Positions 10,422 to 21,607 of a stretch of DNA of 64,000 bases are shown here, one piece after another. Source of the DNA: Ornithodoros turicata (Eukaryota; Arthropoda; Arachnida; Ixodida; Argasidae); the NCBI RefSeq assembly GCF_037126465.1, contig NC_088206.1, forward strand, positions 49,828,841 through 49,892,840. Direction: 5' to 3'. Within the stretch, counting starts at the first letter, position 1. Every line of letters begins with the position of its first letter. The notes beneath the pieces were generated by a model that had not been told where the DNA came from, did no database searches, and saw only the letters and a list, made by a program, of their open reading frames with translations. The position numbers and the translations under genes were made by a program.

Positions 10422-11797
10422 AGGCTAGAACGCGCTGGACTTCGGGGAGGTCCTTGGCATTGGGAAGAGCAGCCATTACGGCCTTCAGAGCAGCAAACAG
10501 GAACGGCACTATGTAGACAACAAAGTCCGTGTCCTGGGACTTCTTCGGATCGAGCGGGACATTGCTCGCAGTTGGTGGCGGGGGAGGAGGAATTTTGGGG
10601 CACGGTTTTTGGACTTTCGATGTGACCGTGGCCCTGTCCTTCTTCCAGGCGTTAACTTGGGGCTGCTGTTTTGGCTGTTGAGGTTTAGGTTTCCGATCGC
10701 GTGGTGGCAATGGGGGCCTTCCCAACTCATTGGCTGACGGGAAGACGTGGAAAGTCACTTGAGTAACACGCTTGTTGGTTTGGCTGTTGAGTACTCTCTG
10801 GTTGGCGAACCATCTTGCGATTCAATGATCCACTATTTGCTGCCCCTGAGATTCCATCATACGCTAGCTGTTTGAGGGCTTCGACGGCTGCGCGTCGACA
10901 CGGACATCCTCCGTATGTTGCTGCATGTGGACTGTTACAATTCGCGCAGCGGCGTTCCCGCCTACATGTGCAGTCCTTGTGACTGTGCGGTCCAGCGCAG
11001 GATTTACATTTCTGCGTTCCTCTGCAGTTTTTGGCTATATGTCCAAAGCGGAGACACTTATAGCATTGTGTTGGGGATAGAAATTCCCGAACCTTGAAAG
11101 TGTTGAATCCTAGGGTAACCTCTTCAGGCATGGACATGTCTGATCTGAATGTGATAATCACACTGTCGTATTGCCTGACTCTTGTGACACCTGTTTCGTC
11201 GGTGTTAAAGCCTCGCTACCGGCGGACTTCGATAGCCCCGACTGGCTTTAGAAAGTCCAGTAATTGCTCATCCGTATAGGGAATGCGGAGACCAGTGATC
11301 TTTCCAACATTTCTTGCATAAGACTCTGGTATTCGGGTAGTTACAGCCACATTCGCAATGCTTGTAAGTGCCAGGAGCGCTTTCGCAGCTGTGGGCGACG
11401 CCACAGTAATAATGAGGCTACCATCTCGGGAGATGCGATTGCTTTTAATTCGCTCTTGGGTCGCCTTCATGACATCGCTGGCTATTGTGTTGGGGTTCAC
11501 TTGTAGGAACGAGACATCTGCTTTTACTGGTCGCAGTATGACAGGAATACCAGACTTTCTGTTCTTCTTTGCAACAACAGTTACAAGTCCTTCATCGTCT
11601 TCCATTTGGTTGTTGCCTTCAAGGTTTTCTTCACGTGATAATAACGGACTTTGACAGCGTGAATTCGTTTCAGATGGAGACTGGCTCTCATCTGTTCTGA
11701 AGCGCTTGCACGCAGCAGATGACCTACCGCTATTAGCATCTCGCAGCGATGGATCCATGAGGGTCGGTACGGCTAATCCTTCCGAGGTGTCCTGCAT
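10375..11797 (-). pseudogene. LINE B ORF1 (gag-like, zinc knuckles)
   Basis: Starts at the ATG at 11797 (MQDTSEG). The N-terminal third is Ser/Asp-rich. The middle holds an RNA-binding-type region (SDVMKATQERI; SLIITVAS). The C-terminal half has CCHC knuckles: CYKCLRFGHIAKNC, CKSCAGPHSHKDC and CANCNSPHAATYGGC. A Pro/Gln-rich tail follows. Breaks: an in-frame TAG near 11216 just after the residues GAIEVRR, and a frameshift near 10740. Product in the family: a nucleic-acid-binding protein that packages LINE RNA. Confidence 0.8.
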
Positions 11798-11923
11798 GCT
11801 TCGGCTAAAAGCCCACAGGTCGTTGCAAACGACCTGACTGAAAACTGCTGTTCAAACTGAAACTAGGCCTAACGTAGGAGCTCGAACAAATGTCGTCTTC
11901 ACTCGTCAGTATCTTCTTCTTCT
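11798..11923 (-). other. LINE B 5' UTR with a short hairpin
   Basis: The 126 bp between the TSD and the ORF1 start contain a perfect 9-bp inverted repeat with a 3-nt loop (CAGGTCGTT/AACGACCTG) at 11816-11836. Whether it is functional is unknown. Confidence 0.5.
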
Positions 11924-11967
11924 GTTAAAGCTCTAAAGGCACTTTGCGCCTTCCTAAGAGATAGCAG
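11924..11967 (+). pseudogene. LINE A fragment between LINE B and Gypsy
   Basis: Begins with the second copy of the LINE B TSD (11924-11935). It then continues the LINE A frame left at 7979 (codons for KALCAFLRDS) up to the GCAG that is duplicated at the far end of the Gypsy. Confidence 0.7.
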
Positions 11968-12102
11968 TGTAGTGCTAGACTAACGAGACCAGACAACAAC
12001 ATGGCGGTGGAATTGCCAGGTCAGAGCGAGAGCTCGGGCTGAGCGAGGCAAGGCTATTTATTATTCGCGCCTTGATGTGATGGCGCTGGCAATGCCGCCA
12101 CA
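11968..12102 (-). repeat. Gypsy 3' LTR (element orientation)
   Basis: 135 bp with TG...CA ends. One difference from the partner LTR: G versus C within GAGCTC(G/C)GGCTGAGC. Confidence 0.93.
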
Positions 12103-12116
12103 GGGCCTCCCCCCTA
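12103..12116 (-). other. Gypsy polypurine tract
   Basis: Reads TAGGGGGGAGGCCC on the - strand directly against the 3' LTR. This is the expected position and composition for plus-strand DNA priming. Confidence 0.7.
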
Positions 12117-14114
12117 GCCAAGCGCTGGAAGCTGGCGAATAGAAACGAGCTTGGGAGCCCAAGTGACTTGTCGGGGCGGTCTGAGTCGGGGAGACAGCCG
12201 AGGAGGCGACGGTGGGGGAAGAGTAGTTGGAGCAGTGAGCGGACAGCTTGCCGTGGAGGGTGAGTCGTAGAGTAGCTCCACGGAGAAGGAGGGCGGCAGC
12301 GGTGGTACAGCGTCGACGTATGCCGGCTTAAGCCGTTCTAAGGCAACAGTGTCCTCGCGTCCATTCAGCTGAATGGTGTAAAAGTTGGGTGAACGGCGCA
12401 GCACGAGGTGAGGGCCTGTGTGGGGCGGTTGCAGGGGCTTCCGTACAGCGTCACAGCGCACAAAGACATGTGTGCAGGAGGCGAGGTCGGGATGCTGGAA
12501 GGCCGAGGACACACGCGAGGGCCGAGATGTTGCTGGACGAAGGGCGGCCATAGTACGGCGGAGCCGCGAAACGTAGTCAGCTGGTGAGAGAGCAGTGCTG
12601 CCTGGCAACGGGCAAATGAGATCTCCGGGGAGGCCTAGGGACGTGCCGTATACCATCTCGGCGACGGAGCAGCCTATGTCAGGTTTGAAGGTGGAACGGA
12701 TCCCCAGGAGCGCGAGCGGTATGACTTCTGGCCAGGGTGTTTCGGGAGCAGCCCGGAGGGCAACCTTGAGCTGTCTGTGGAAGCGCTCCACGAGGCCGTT
12801 TGACGCCGGGTGGTAGGCAGTCGTTCGAATCCGCTTGCAGCCCAGTGTGTTGACGAGTCTAGAGAAGAGGGCGGACTCGAACTGGGGACCTCGGTCTGAC
12901 GTGATGATAGAGGGTACACCGAAGCGCGACACCCAGGTGTTCAAGAGGGCGGCTGCAACTGTGGATGCAGTGGCGTCGGGTACCGGTACAGCCTCGGGCC
13001 AACGGGTGAAGCGGTCAATGATGGTGAAGATGTAACGATAGCCGGATGATATTGGGAGTGGTCCCACCAAGTCGATGTGGATGTGAGCGAAGCGGCTGTC
13101 TGGCACAGGAAACTCAGAATGGTGGAGGCGGGTGTGCCTGTGAACCTTAGTCCGCTGACACGGAATGCAGGCTTGAACCCAGCGCTTGATGTCCTTGTTC
13201 ATGAAGGGCCAGACGTAGCGCCGAGAAATGAGTTCTTGAGTTGCGCGTATGCCAGGATGGGACAATGAATGATAGGTCGAGAAGACTTCTCGTCGAAGTG
13301 CCGCCGGAACAAATGGGCGGGGTCGACCTTGTGACGTGTCGCACGCGACAGGCTGTGTAGCGCCTGGCAGGTCGACATCCTCTATGGTTAAGGAAGACGA
13401 AGGGTCACTTCTGAAAGATGCGAGTTCTTGATCGGATGATTGGGCCTGGGCCAGTGCGTCGAGGAGCGAAGACTGACAGGACTGACAGGTTGTCCCAATG
13501 AAGTTGACGCGACTGAGAGCGTCCGCCACCACATTATCTGCACCACTGATGTGCTGAACGTCTGTGGTGAACTCCGAGATGAATGCGAGGTGGCGGGTCT
13601 CACGAGGGGTGTAGCTTGTGCTGCATGAAGAAAATGCGTAGACGAGGGGCTTATGATCGGTGAATACAGTGAATTGTCGGCCCTCCAAGAAATGGCGAAA
13701 GTGCTTGACGGTGAGATATATGGCCAGGAGCTCGCGACCGAAGGCACTGTAGCGAGTCTCCTGGGGCTTCATCTTGCGTGAAAAGAATGCTAGAGGGCGC
13801 CAAGCGCCAGAGATACGCTGTTGGAGGACGGCGCCGACAGCTGTGCTGGATGCATCGACCATGATGGACGTTGGGGCGTCGTGTTGAGGATGGAATAGAA
13901 GGGACGATGAAGCGATTGCCTGTTTGATTGCTTGGAAGGCAGCTGCCGCTTCAGGGGTCCAAACCAGCACAGAGTGTTTCGAGCGCTTGGTGGCGAGCAG
14001 AGCTTCGAGGGGACTCAGTTTGGCCGCGCATGATGGCACAAAGCGTCTGTAAAAATTCACCAGCCCCAAGAATTGTCGTAGTTTGGTCACGGAAGCGGGC
14101 TGCGGGAAGACTTG
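12114..14114 (-). pseudogene. Gypsy RNase H and integrase portion of Pol
   Basis: A 658-residue frame open from 14090. In order: RT thumb ([15 protein letters not shown]), RNase H ([27 protein letters not shown]), integrase zinc-binding HHCC (HSLSHPG with CIPCQR) and the DDE catalytic core ([31 protein letters not shown]). A proline-rich tail overlaps the polypurine tract. All key residues of this half look present. The upstream half of the same Pol lies at 19948-20881, on the other side of the BEL insertion. Confidence 0.9.
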
Positions 14115-14119
14115 AATGG

Positions 14120-14322
14120 TGTAAAGTCGCGCCCGGATCCTAGCAGAAGAACTCCTACCTCTAGAACAGCATATTTATTCTACGAGTACAGATACAACGT
14201 TCTACCGTTCGAGCCCATAAGAAAAAAAATGTTAAAAAACAAAAAACGTCATCTTCCTCTTCTAGTCATTGTTTTCTTCCTCTTCGTCGTACAGTCATTT
14301 CTTCACACTGCAAGATCCTTCA
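14120..14322 (-). repeat. BEL/Pao 3' LTR (element orientation)
   Basis: 203 bp, TGTAAAGTCG...ATCCTTCA on the + strand. It carries A-runs (14221-14243) and CTTCCTCTTC tracts. Confidence 0.93.
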
Positions 14323-14352
14323 CACACACCCCGAAGAAATGTTCAGTACATT

Positions 14353-14674
14353 ACACCTCGAGTTTATATAGCAGATCTCCAGGCCGTAGCACTGTGGTTC
14401 GATCTGACATGCGGACCTCGAAAGCCCGTGTTTTTCCATCTTTGCCTGGAAAGCTTCGTATTATTTGTCCCGTCGATCATCCTTGTCTCTTCTTTCTGTC
14501 ATCGCGGACGATCACGATGTCATCCACTTGAAGTTGTCCTCCTTTGCTTTTGTTATGAAAGTTCCTGAGCTCCGTGAGATATTCCGCGGACCATCTCTTC
14601 CAGAAGGTATTCAAATTCTCTGCCCGTTTCAGCCACATTATCTGTAGAGTACTGCCACTGCTCTCTGGTACCAT
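14353..14674 (-). pseudogene. BEL/Pao integrase C-terminus, out of frame
   Basis: Carries the C-terminal integrase segment typical of BEL elements (FWKRWSAEYLTELR, then DDIVIVRDDR). It is in a different frame from the main polyprotein, so a frameshift lies near 14640. An in-frame TGA follows at about 14476, after RDDRKKRQG. The same frame continues past it to a stop near 14353. Confidence 0.8.
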
Positions 14675-17600
14675 CGCTAGCTTTGGTGTTCGGTAGCGTT
14701 GTCAATCGCTTTCCCGTCAGGAATGCCGATGGACACAGTGGATGCGTACCTTCCCCCTCATACACGAATGTTATTGGACGAGAATTCAGGACGGCTTCGA
14801 CTTCTGTGAGAATGGTATTGAGTTCGGCTTCCTTCAGACATCTTGCGCCGATCGTCTTCTTCAAGGTGACTTTCACCGATCGTACTAGACGTTCGTAGAA
14901 GCCACCCCACCATGGGGCATATGGTACGTTATACTGCCACTCTACTCTCCATTCAGCAATCTTCTCTTCGATTTCATGACCGTGTGTCACATCCCATAAA
15001 TTTCTAATCTCCTTGTTGCTCTTGCGGAAAGCCTTGGCATTGTCGCTATAGACAACTTTGGGTATTCCTCGCCGCGCTACGAACCGCCGGAACGCCAGTA
15101 GAAATGCGGTCGCTGACATTGCTTCTACAAGTTCAAGGTGAACGGCTCTGGTCACTGCACACACAAAAATTACGAAGTATGCCTCCTTTGCTGAACGTTG
15201 TGCCTTTATCCACACTGGCCCGGCAAAGTCGAGTCCTGTTACTGCGAACGGCTCTGACTGTGTCACCCTCGTTGATGGCAGAGGAGCCGTTTCTTGTCTC
15301 GCAGCCCTTACATTGTATCGTTGGCAGACGACGCATTTCTTCAAGATGCTCTTGATCAACTGTCGCGCGTGCACAATCCAGAACTTTTCCCTTAATTGGA
15401 CGAGTGTGTCTCTTACTCCTGCATGAAGCAGATCCCAGTGGCACTGCCTGATCAGCGGTTCCGCATAATGATTCTTCTTTGGTAGGACGACGGGGTGTTT
15501 CTGATCATACGGCAAATCACTGTGATGTAGCCGACCTGCTACTCTCAGTACGCCACTGGTGTCCATAAACAACTTGCTGCCTTGCAATGTTGACCATGTT
15601 GGTAATGGCTTGTTACTCAGCACAGCCGCTATTTCTTCTGGAAAGGCTTTCCCTTGCACAAATTTGATACAACACTCTTCGGCACGTTGCAACTCCTGCG
15701 CTGTCAGGGGTCCGGTAGTGTAACTTTTCTTTGTAGCGTTCCCTCTGAATCGCAAAATCCAGGCCACAACCCGATGTAACCTTCTCACAGAGCTGTACCT
15801 TTCCATCTCTATGACGTCTTCCGTCTCTGTAGTCAGCGTTTGCAGAACTTTTGTTTTCTTCTCCTCCAATTCGTTTCTCTCAAGGTCATCGTCCATGTTC
15901 CACACAGGCCATTCGCTGTCGCTTCGAGTCATCCAGCTTGGTCCTGACCACCACAGCTCGCTTTCAGTCATCATCTTTGCTTGCATTCCTCTGGTCAGTA
16001 GATCTGCTGGGTTTTCTTTGCCCTTGCAATACTTCCATCCATCTATTTGAGTAAGCCTCTGAATTTCTTGTACCCGGTTTTGCACGAACTGCTTCCAGCG
16101 CTGTGGATCCCCACGTATCCAGCAAAGCGCTATTCTGGAATGTGTCCAAAAGTGAAGTCGAACTGGACTGATTTCAGTGATGTAGGAGACAAGCCTTGCT
16201 CCCACTAGACATGCCATCAACTCCAGTCGAGGTATTGTCAGCTCTTTTATTGGGGCGAGCCTTGACTTTGCCATCAGCATCGCTGCGGTTCTTGTTCCAC
16301 AAGAGTCTTCCATAACTGTGTACGCTACCGCACCGTACGCTGTAGGACTCGCATCACAAAACATGTGTATCTCTGTATGTACCACGTCATTGTCCTTGTC
16401 TCGGCCATAGTACCTCGGTACTCTTATGTCTGGTAGATCCTGTAGTTCGGAGCCCCACCGGATCCACGTTGTTTGAAGATCTGTAGGTAAAATGTCTTCC
16501 CATCCAATCTTGCGCTTCCACAACAGTTGGAAAAGGATTTTACCACGGATCGTAAACGGTGCCAACATTCCCAGTGGATCATATAGGCGGGCTATGATCT
16601 GCAAGACACGTCGTTTCGTGTCGCCACCTTCATGGTGTAGACTCCACAAGTCGCTCATGCCAAATGTTAAAACGTCCGTGTCCGGCAACCACGATATTCC
16701 TAGAACTTTCTGCATATCCTTGGGATCACCCAATGCCCGTTCGCCCGACTCTGCCTGAAGGGACTCGCGCACGTCGCTATGATTTGTTGCCCACTTATGA
16801 AGCCTCATTTTCGCTTGTTCAAAGATCGCCGTCGCTTCTTTTGCGATCTTCTGTGCTTCCTGTACGTCATTTGCTCCGGTTATAAGATCATCCACGTACA
16901 TGTGGCTACTAAGGAGTCGTGCTGTTTCTGGATATTCCTCTTCCATCATCTTGAAGTGGCTGCGCAAAGTAGCCGCGAGCAAAAACGGGCTTGCCGTCGT
17001 GCCGAAGGGAACCCTCGTCATCCTCCAGCTTTCTACCGGTGGTAGTGGCATTCCCGCTTCTGGTTTTGTCTCATACCACAAATACCGTAAGGCGTTTCTG
17101 TCCTCTTCCCTCACGGTTATTTGCAAAAAGGCTTTTTCTACATCGGCCACCAAGGCGATCTTATGGACCCGGAAATTCAGCAGTAATCCCACGACGTCCG
17201 GATTTAAATTCGGTCCAGCTTCTAGGCACTGGTTAAGCGATTTTGTTGAGCCGCAACTGGATGAGCAATCGAACACCACCCCAGTCTTAGTCATACTACT
17301 AGATTCTCTCAAAATGGCTTGATGTGGCATATAGTACACGACGCTTTGTCCTTCGTCAACTTCGTCAACCACTCTTTCTGCCATGCTGTTATCACTGTAC
17401 ATCCGGATCGCTTCGTCATACCTCTTCAGCAACTCTTCGTTGCGAGCCAATCTCCTAGTTAACTGTGTGAGCCTCTTCAATGCCACTCCTTTGTTGTTTC
17501 CCAAATTCGGCGTCGACTTGTACGGGAGCGCAACTTCATAGCGCCCTCCATTTTGTGTCACACTTTGGAAGAACCGACGTAGTACCGGATTCTCTTGTTC

Positions 17601-19451
17601 GTCATCCATGTGTGGAACCACGCCAATGGATTCGAGCTGCCAAAACTTTTCTAGCGTCGAATTCCCATCGTCTTCGTCTACGGACAGTCTGAGCACCAAC
17701 GTTTGATTGCAATGCTGAATTGTCCCTGCTCTAGGTGACACTCCATGTATCATCCAGCCGATCCGTGTCTCCACTGCTCTTATGCTGCTGCCTAGTCGTA
17801 CAATCCTTCCAGTCACTAGATCCCAGTACTGATCGGTGCCTATGAGAACCTGTATTTCCTCTTCATTTTCTGGACACACCAGCTGCTGGACTGGAAGGTT
17901 CTTCGCTCTCATTTTGTCAATTATGAAGGAGCATGGCGTAGGTGTGTTTTGGCCACTGATGACGTCGGTGACTAGCGCTTCCATGTCGTACTCATTGCCA
18001 CCCTGTAGACTGAGAAGCGTTATGGATACTCTCCGAAACGTTCTTTCTTCTTGTCGTCCCCCAAAGACTCCTACTTTCAGTCGTTCTTGGCCGACTGTCT
18101 CACACTTCAAATTTTGGGCGGTTCGTTGGGTAACAAATGTCCTTTGACTGCCCGTGTCGAACATTATCTTGCCTTTGCTCGCTCCCCCCGGACCTTTACA
18201 CCAAGCGACTACTGTCTGTAGTATAGTCTCTGGGCCTTTGGTGCGTCGAGTCAGCTCTAAACTGAACTGCGACGATTCCGACGTCGACTTGTCTGTGCTG
18301 AGCGAGCTGTCTCCCCTGGGACTACACACAGAAGCAGCATGTCTTCCTTGACACTTACTGCACTCTACTTTACGCCAACACCTCATGGATACGTGGTTGG
18401 GCAAGGTGCACCTGAAGCATCGCCCTCCTTCTTTGAGCTTGCGTAGCTTTTCTTCTACTGAAACCGTCGCTTGGCACTCAGCCGTCTTGTGATCCTTTGC
18501 TTTGCAGAAAAAACATTCCGAGTATTCCTCTGCTGTGTGAAGCAACGTTGACGTCGATGACGGCCTCTTGGCTCTCTTCGCGTGTGTCTTAACTTCTCTG
18601 TCCTTGTGTGATCCCGCCGGCTCTTTCCTGTCTCCCTCACGCGTAAAGATCGAGCTTTCGCGACTCTCTACTTCTACCCTGAGGAAGACCAAAAAGTTAT
18701 TCAGTTTGACAACATGCTGGCTGCTTGCACGCGCTGAGGTGTTGTCGTCGCCGGCCTCTTGGCCGCTCCTGCTCTGGCTCGTTGTTCCAGCTTCTGCCTG
18801 CAATGCCCCTTTGTTGAAGTCGACCACCAACTCTTGAGGTAGTCGAAGTATAATTGAATACAGCATGGATGCGAACGACTCTTCGGGTACACCCAGTGCC
18901 TTCAATGCTCTCACATGTGACACGACTCCGTCGTATAGCTTTCTCAGTCCTCTCACATCGTGCTGTGCTCTCACCGGTTGCAGGTTAGTAAGTCTGCTCA
19001 TGTGATCTTCAATCTGAAGCGTCTCGTTCCCAAAACGTCGTTTGAGGATCTCCAGAGCATCGTCGTAACATCTCTCCGTCGGCGGCAACCCGGCGATAGC
19101 TGATGCCGCTTCCCCTGTAAGCGCTGCTCTTAAATAGTGGAACTTGTCGCACGTGGATAGCCTTTGATTGTCGTGGACCATTTGGCGAAACTGCTCCCAG
19201 AACGCGAACCAGTCCCTCCTTTGTCCGTTAAATTTGAAGAGATCCAGCTTCGGCAGCTTCCCGTGCTGGTTCATCCTTCCAGCGTTCTCCGCCTGTCTCG
19301 ACCCTGACACCCTGACTGACGTTCTGACGTCCGACTTATGGCCGTAGAATTTCGCTCGAGCCTGAACTGTAGCCGTGCGAGCAATGCAGTTGCCCCGTCG
19401 ATATACTTGAAGCCCTCTTGCTGCTCCGCGTCGACGTCTCCCTCTGACCAC
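14553..19451 (-). pseudogene. BEL/Pao Gag-Pol polyprotein (main frame)
   Basis: A 1632-residue open stretch. In order: capsid-like region (WFAFWEQFRQMVHDN), zinc knuckles (CFFCKAKDHKTAEC; CFRCTLPNHVSMRC), aspartic protease (IMFDTGSQRTFV), RT with SHMYVDDLITG, RNase H (FCDASPTAYGAVAY; IPRLELMACLVG), then integrase with an H/C zinc site (HWDLLHAGV, CVVCQR) and a DDE core (GLDFAGPVW; VYSDNAKAF; WWGGFYERLV). In the RNase H box that normally reads WTDS the sequence is HFWTHS, so a catalytic Asp is His. The N-terminal residues of this frame are out of phase with the true gag start (see 19271-19627). Confidence 0.93.
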
Positions 19452-19627
19452 AAAGGCTCCAGCTCAGCGTCCACTTTCTCCAAATTCTCTGTCTGTTTCT
19501 TTATCCTAGCAACAAGTACTTCGATGTCTTCTTCTGCAAGGTTTACGTCGCCAAGCTTCTCTGTAGCTTCTTTTACGGTTCGAGTTACCGCACTCTTCTC
19601 AGACCTTGGCGACGCCTCTTTAGGCAT
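19271..19627 (-). pseudogene. BEL/Pao gag N-terminus, out of frame
   Basis: Begins MPKEASPRSEK at 19627 and is rich in charged residues, with a probable coiled coil (VLVARIKKQTENLEKVDAEL). Homology to the rest of gag passes to another frame around 19390-19400, giving the first frameshift of the element. Confidence 0.7.
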
Positions 19628-19711
19628 TCCATGCGTTCCATCTTCAGGCGGTAGGCCTAGCCGTTGACACTGATACTTCGAAGATGGTTAGGGGTCCTTC
19701 GTCTCTCTTTC

Positions 19712-19729
19712 TCCCGGGTTTCGGCACCA
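19712..19729 (-). other. BEL/Pao primer binding site, tRNA-Phe
   Basis: On the - strand reads TGGTGCCGAAACCCGGGA, 11 nt inside the 5' LTR. It is complementary over 18 nt to the 3' end of animal tRNA-Phe (GAA) including the CCA. The match to tRNA-Phe is from general knowledge of that tRNA. Confidence 0.85.
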
Positions 19730-19740
19730 CCCTTTCTCCT

Positions 19741-19942
19741 TGTAAAGTCGCGCCCGGATCCTAGCAGAAGAACTCCTACCTCTAGAACAGCATATTTATT
19801 CTACGAGTACAGATACAACGTTCTACCGTTCGAGCCCATAAGAAAAAAAATGTTAAAAACAAAAAACGTCATCTTCCTCTTCTAGTCATTGCTTTCTTCC
19901 TCTTCGTCGTACAGTCATTTCTTCACACTGCAAAATCCTTCA
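19741..19942 (-). repeat. BEL/Pao 5' LTR (element orientation)
   Basis: 202 bp. One A shorter than its partner in the A-run near 19858, with two substitutions (C for T near 19891, A for G near 19934). Confidence 0.93.
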
Positions 19943-19947
19943 AATGG

Positions 19948-20881
19948 CAGCGACTCGGGATGGTAAAGGCATGATGCCCTGGCTGCTGACATGGTGGCCA
20001 AGGAAGTCGAGTTCTCCGACTCCGAATTCGCTCTTAGCGGCGTTGATAATGATGCCGCTCTGTTGCAAGCGGGTAAAGAGCGCCCGAAGATGTTGTTCGT
20101 GCTCTGTTGGGGAGCGGCTTGCGACGAGGAGGTCATCCATGTACGCGTAGACAAATGGTAATCCGCGAATGATGTTGTCGATGAACCTCTGAAAAGTCTG
20201 GGCAGCGTTCCGCAAGTCAAAGGGCATTTCAAGGAACTCAAACAGGCCAAATGGGGTCGTGATGGCGGTTTTTGGTATATCGTCCTCGGCCATAGGAATC
20301 TGATGGTAAGCGCGGACGAGATCTATTTTCGAGAACGTGGTGGCGCCTTCGAGATGAGCTGAGAAGTCCAAGATGTGCGGGATGGGATAGCGGTCGGGGA
20401 TGGTTGCTTTGTTCAATGCGCGATAGTCGCCGCACGGGCGCCAGTCCCCGGTCTTCTTTGGCACCATGTGCAGCGGCGAAGCCCACGTACTGGATGATGG
20501 CCTGATGATACCAAGTTCAAGCATGTGGTCAAATTTTGCCTTTGCCACGCGGAACTTTTCGGGTGCGAGGCGCCGCGGGCGGAAGTGAACTGGTGGGCCA
20601 CGGGTGGAAACGTGGTGAACAACGTCGTGTTGTACGGGTTTCGTCCAGTCGGGTGGTTGAGTCAACGCAGGGAAATCCTTCAGGATAGAGGCGAAGGGGA
20701 CGTCCGGCGCAGTGCAAGATAGTATTCGGGATGGTGGTGCAGGGAGGTTAAGGCCGCAGACTGACAGGGACGTTGAGCGATCAATGAGGCGCCTGCCGTT
20801 GACGTCGACGAGCAGCTTGAAACTGTTGAGAAAGTCTGCTTCGAGGATTGCTTGGGTGACGTCGGCGACAAGAAAAGCCAC
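19948..20881 (-). pseudogene. Gypsy reverse transcriptase portion of Pol
   Basis: Open from 20881 and cut by the BEL TSD at its C-terminal side. RT motifs in order: [78 protein letters not shown] and LDFLGHHVS. The YMDD catalytic box is intact. A frameshift near 20885 separates it from the protease region. Confidence 0.9.
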
Positions 20882-21426
20882 CTAAAATCTCTTCGGAGCC
20901 CGATGTTGAGGGTTAGAGACCGTTGGCCGTAAACGGGTATGGTAGAGGCGTTCGCGGCTCTTAGGCTGAAGCATTGCTGTCGGAGTCGGCGTGAAAATTT
21001 GTCGGCGGGTATGACGCTTACTTCCGCGCCCATATCAACGAGGAAGCGCATCCCGGTGGTACGGTCAATGATGTGGAAAAGGCGGCTGCTGGTGGACTCG
21101 GGCGCGCTTGTCGTGGAAAGGGTTTTCGGCTGTCGCGACCACGAGCAAGGTAGGAGGCAGCGTCGTGCATCGGCGCCGAAACGGTGGTGGTAGCGACAAA
21201 GTCTGCTGGGGGTTCGGGAGGAGGAACGCGCAGGAACCGATCGGGAGTCTGCGCGATGGTCAGCGCGGCAGGAAGTTGATGATCTTGGTCGGCATAAAAG
21301 GTTTGCGACCAGCTGGGTAAGGTGACGAACCTGCTGAGACAAGGCGTGGGCGGAGCTTTCGAAGCTGACCTGGGAAACAGGCGGAGCGGGCACTTCCGAG
21401 AAGCCGGAGGAATTGACGACTGCCAT
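20680..21426 (-). pseudogene. Gypsy gag remnant and protease
   Basis: Starts only about 46 bp inside the 5' LTR yet already encodes the end of Gag (a leucine-containing helix, HALSQQVRHLTQLVANLL, then CRYHHRFGADARRC). Matrix and capsid regions therefore appear deleted. The retropepsin follows (IIDRTTGMRFLVDMGAEVSVI). The catalytic triad is normally Asp-Thr-Gly; here it reads DMG, consistent with a single ACG to ATG change. The frame leaves Pol homology near residue 180. Confidence 0.8.
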
Positions 21427-21459
21427 GTCCAGGTCTGTCAGGTATTGTCCAAGGTATTG

Positions 21460-21472
21460 TTCGGGTCACCAC
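21460..21472 (-). other. Gypsy primer binding site (tentative)
   Basis: Reading away from the 5' LTR the - strand gives GTGGTGACCCGAACAATACC. The part TGGTGACCC fits the 3' end of tRNA-Trp for nine bases, then diverges. The tRNA assignment is weak. Confidence 0.45.
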
Positions 21473-21607
21473 TGTAGTGCTAGACTAACGAGACCAGACA
21501 ACAACATGGCGGTGGAATTGCCAGGTCAGAGCGAGAGCTCCGGCTGAGCGAGGCAAGGCTATTTATTATTCGCGCCTTGATGTGATGGCGCTGGCAATGC
21601 CGCCACA
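21473..21607 (-). repeat. Gypsy 5' LTR (element orientation)
   Basis: 135 bp with TG...CA ends, one mismatch to 11968-12102, followed by the TSD copy GCAG. Confidence 0.93.

Larger units (their letters stand above)
7980..11923 (-). mobile_element. LINE B, internally deleted non-LTR retrotransposon
   Basis: On the - strand: 5' UTR (11923-11798), ORF1 with zinc knuckles, ORF2 with AP endonuclease, partial reverse transcriptase (RT), RNase H, 3' UTR and a (CTA)n tail next to 7980. The 12-bp TSD GTTAAAGCTCTA lies at 7968-7979 and 11924-11935, which fixes both ends. The domain order (CCHC ORF1, APE, RT, RNase H) fits the I/R1-like LINE clades; the exact clade cannot be set by eye. About 3.9 kb is short for the family because the endonuclease C-terminus and most of the RT are missing. 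It sits inside LINE A. Confidence 0.85.
14120..19942 (-). mobile_element. BEL/Pao LTR retrotransposon inserted in the Gypsy
   Basis: LTRs at 14120-14322 and 19741-19942 differ by two substitutions and one A in a homopolymer. The 5-bp TSD AATGG (14115-14119, 19943-19947) is within Gypsy pol. The single gag-pol layout (zinc knuckles, protease, RT, RNase H, integrase) is that of BEL/Pao. The internal region has two frameshifts, one nonsense change and a substituted RNase H residue, so it is not autonomous despite its recent arrival. Confidence 0.95.
11968..21607 (-). mobile_element. Gypsy LTR retrotransposon, split by a BEL/Pao element
   Basis: Two 135-bp LTRs (11968-12102 and 21473-21607) start TG and end CA on both strands and differ at one base. 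A 4-bp TSD GCAG flanks them (11964-11967, 21608-21611). On the - strand the order is LTR, primer site, remnant gag, protease, RT, (BEL insertion), RNase H, integrase, polypurine tract, LTR. The low LTR divergence implies recent insertion. The element is defective: most of gag is missing, there is a frameshift near 20885, the protease motif is altered, and RT is separated from RNase H by 5.8 kb of foreign DNA. Confidence 0.93.
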
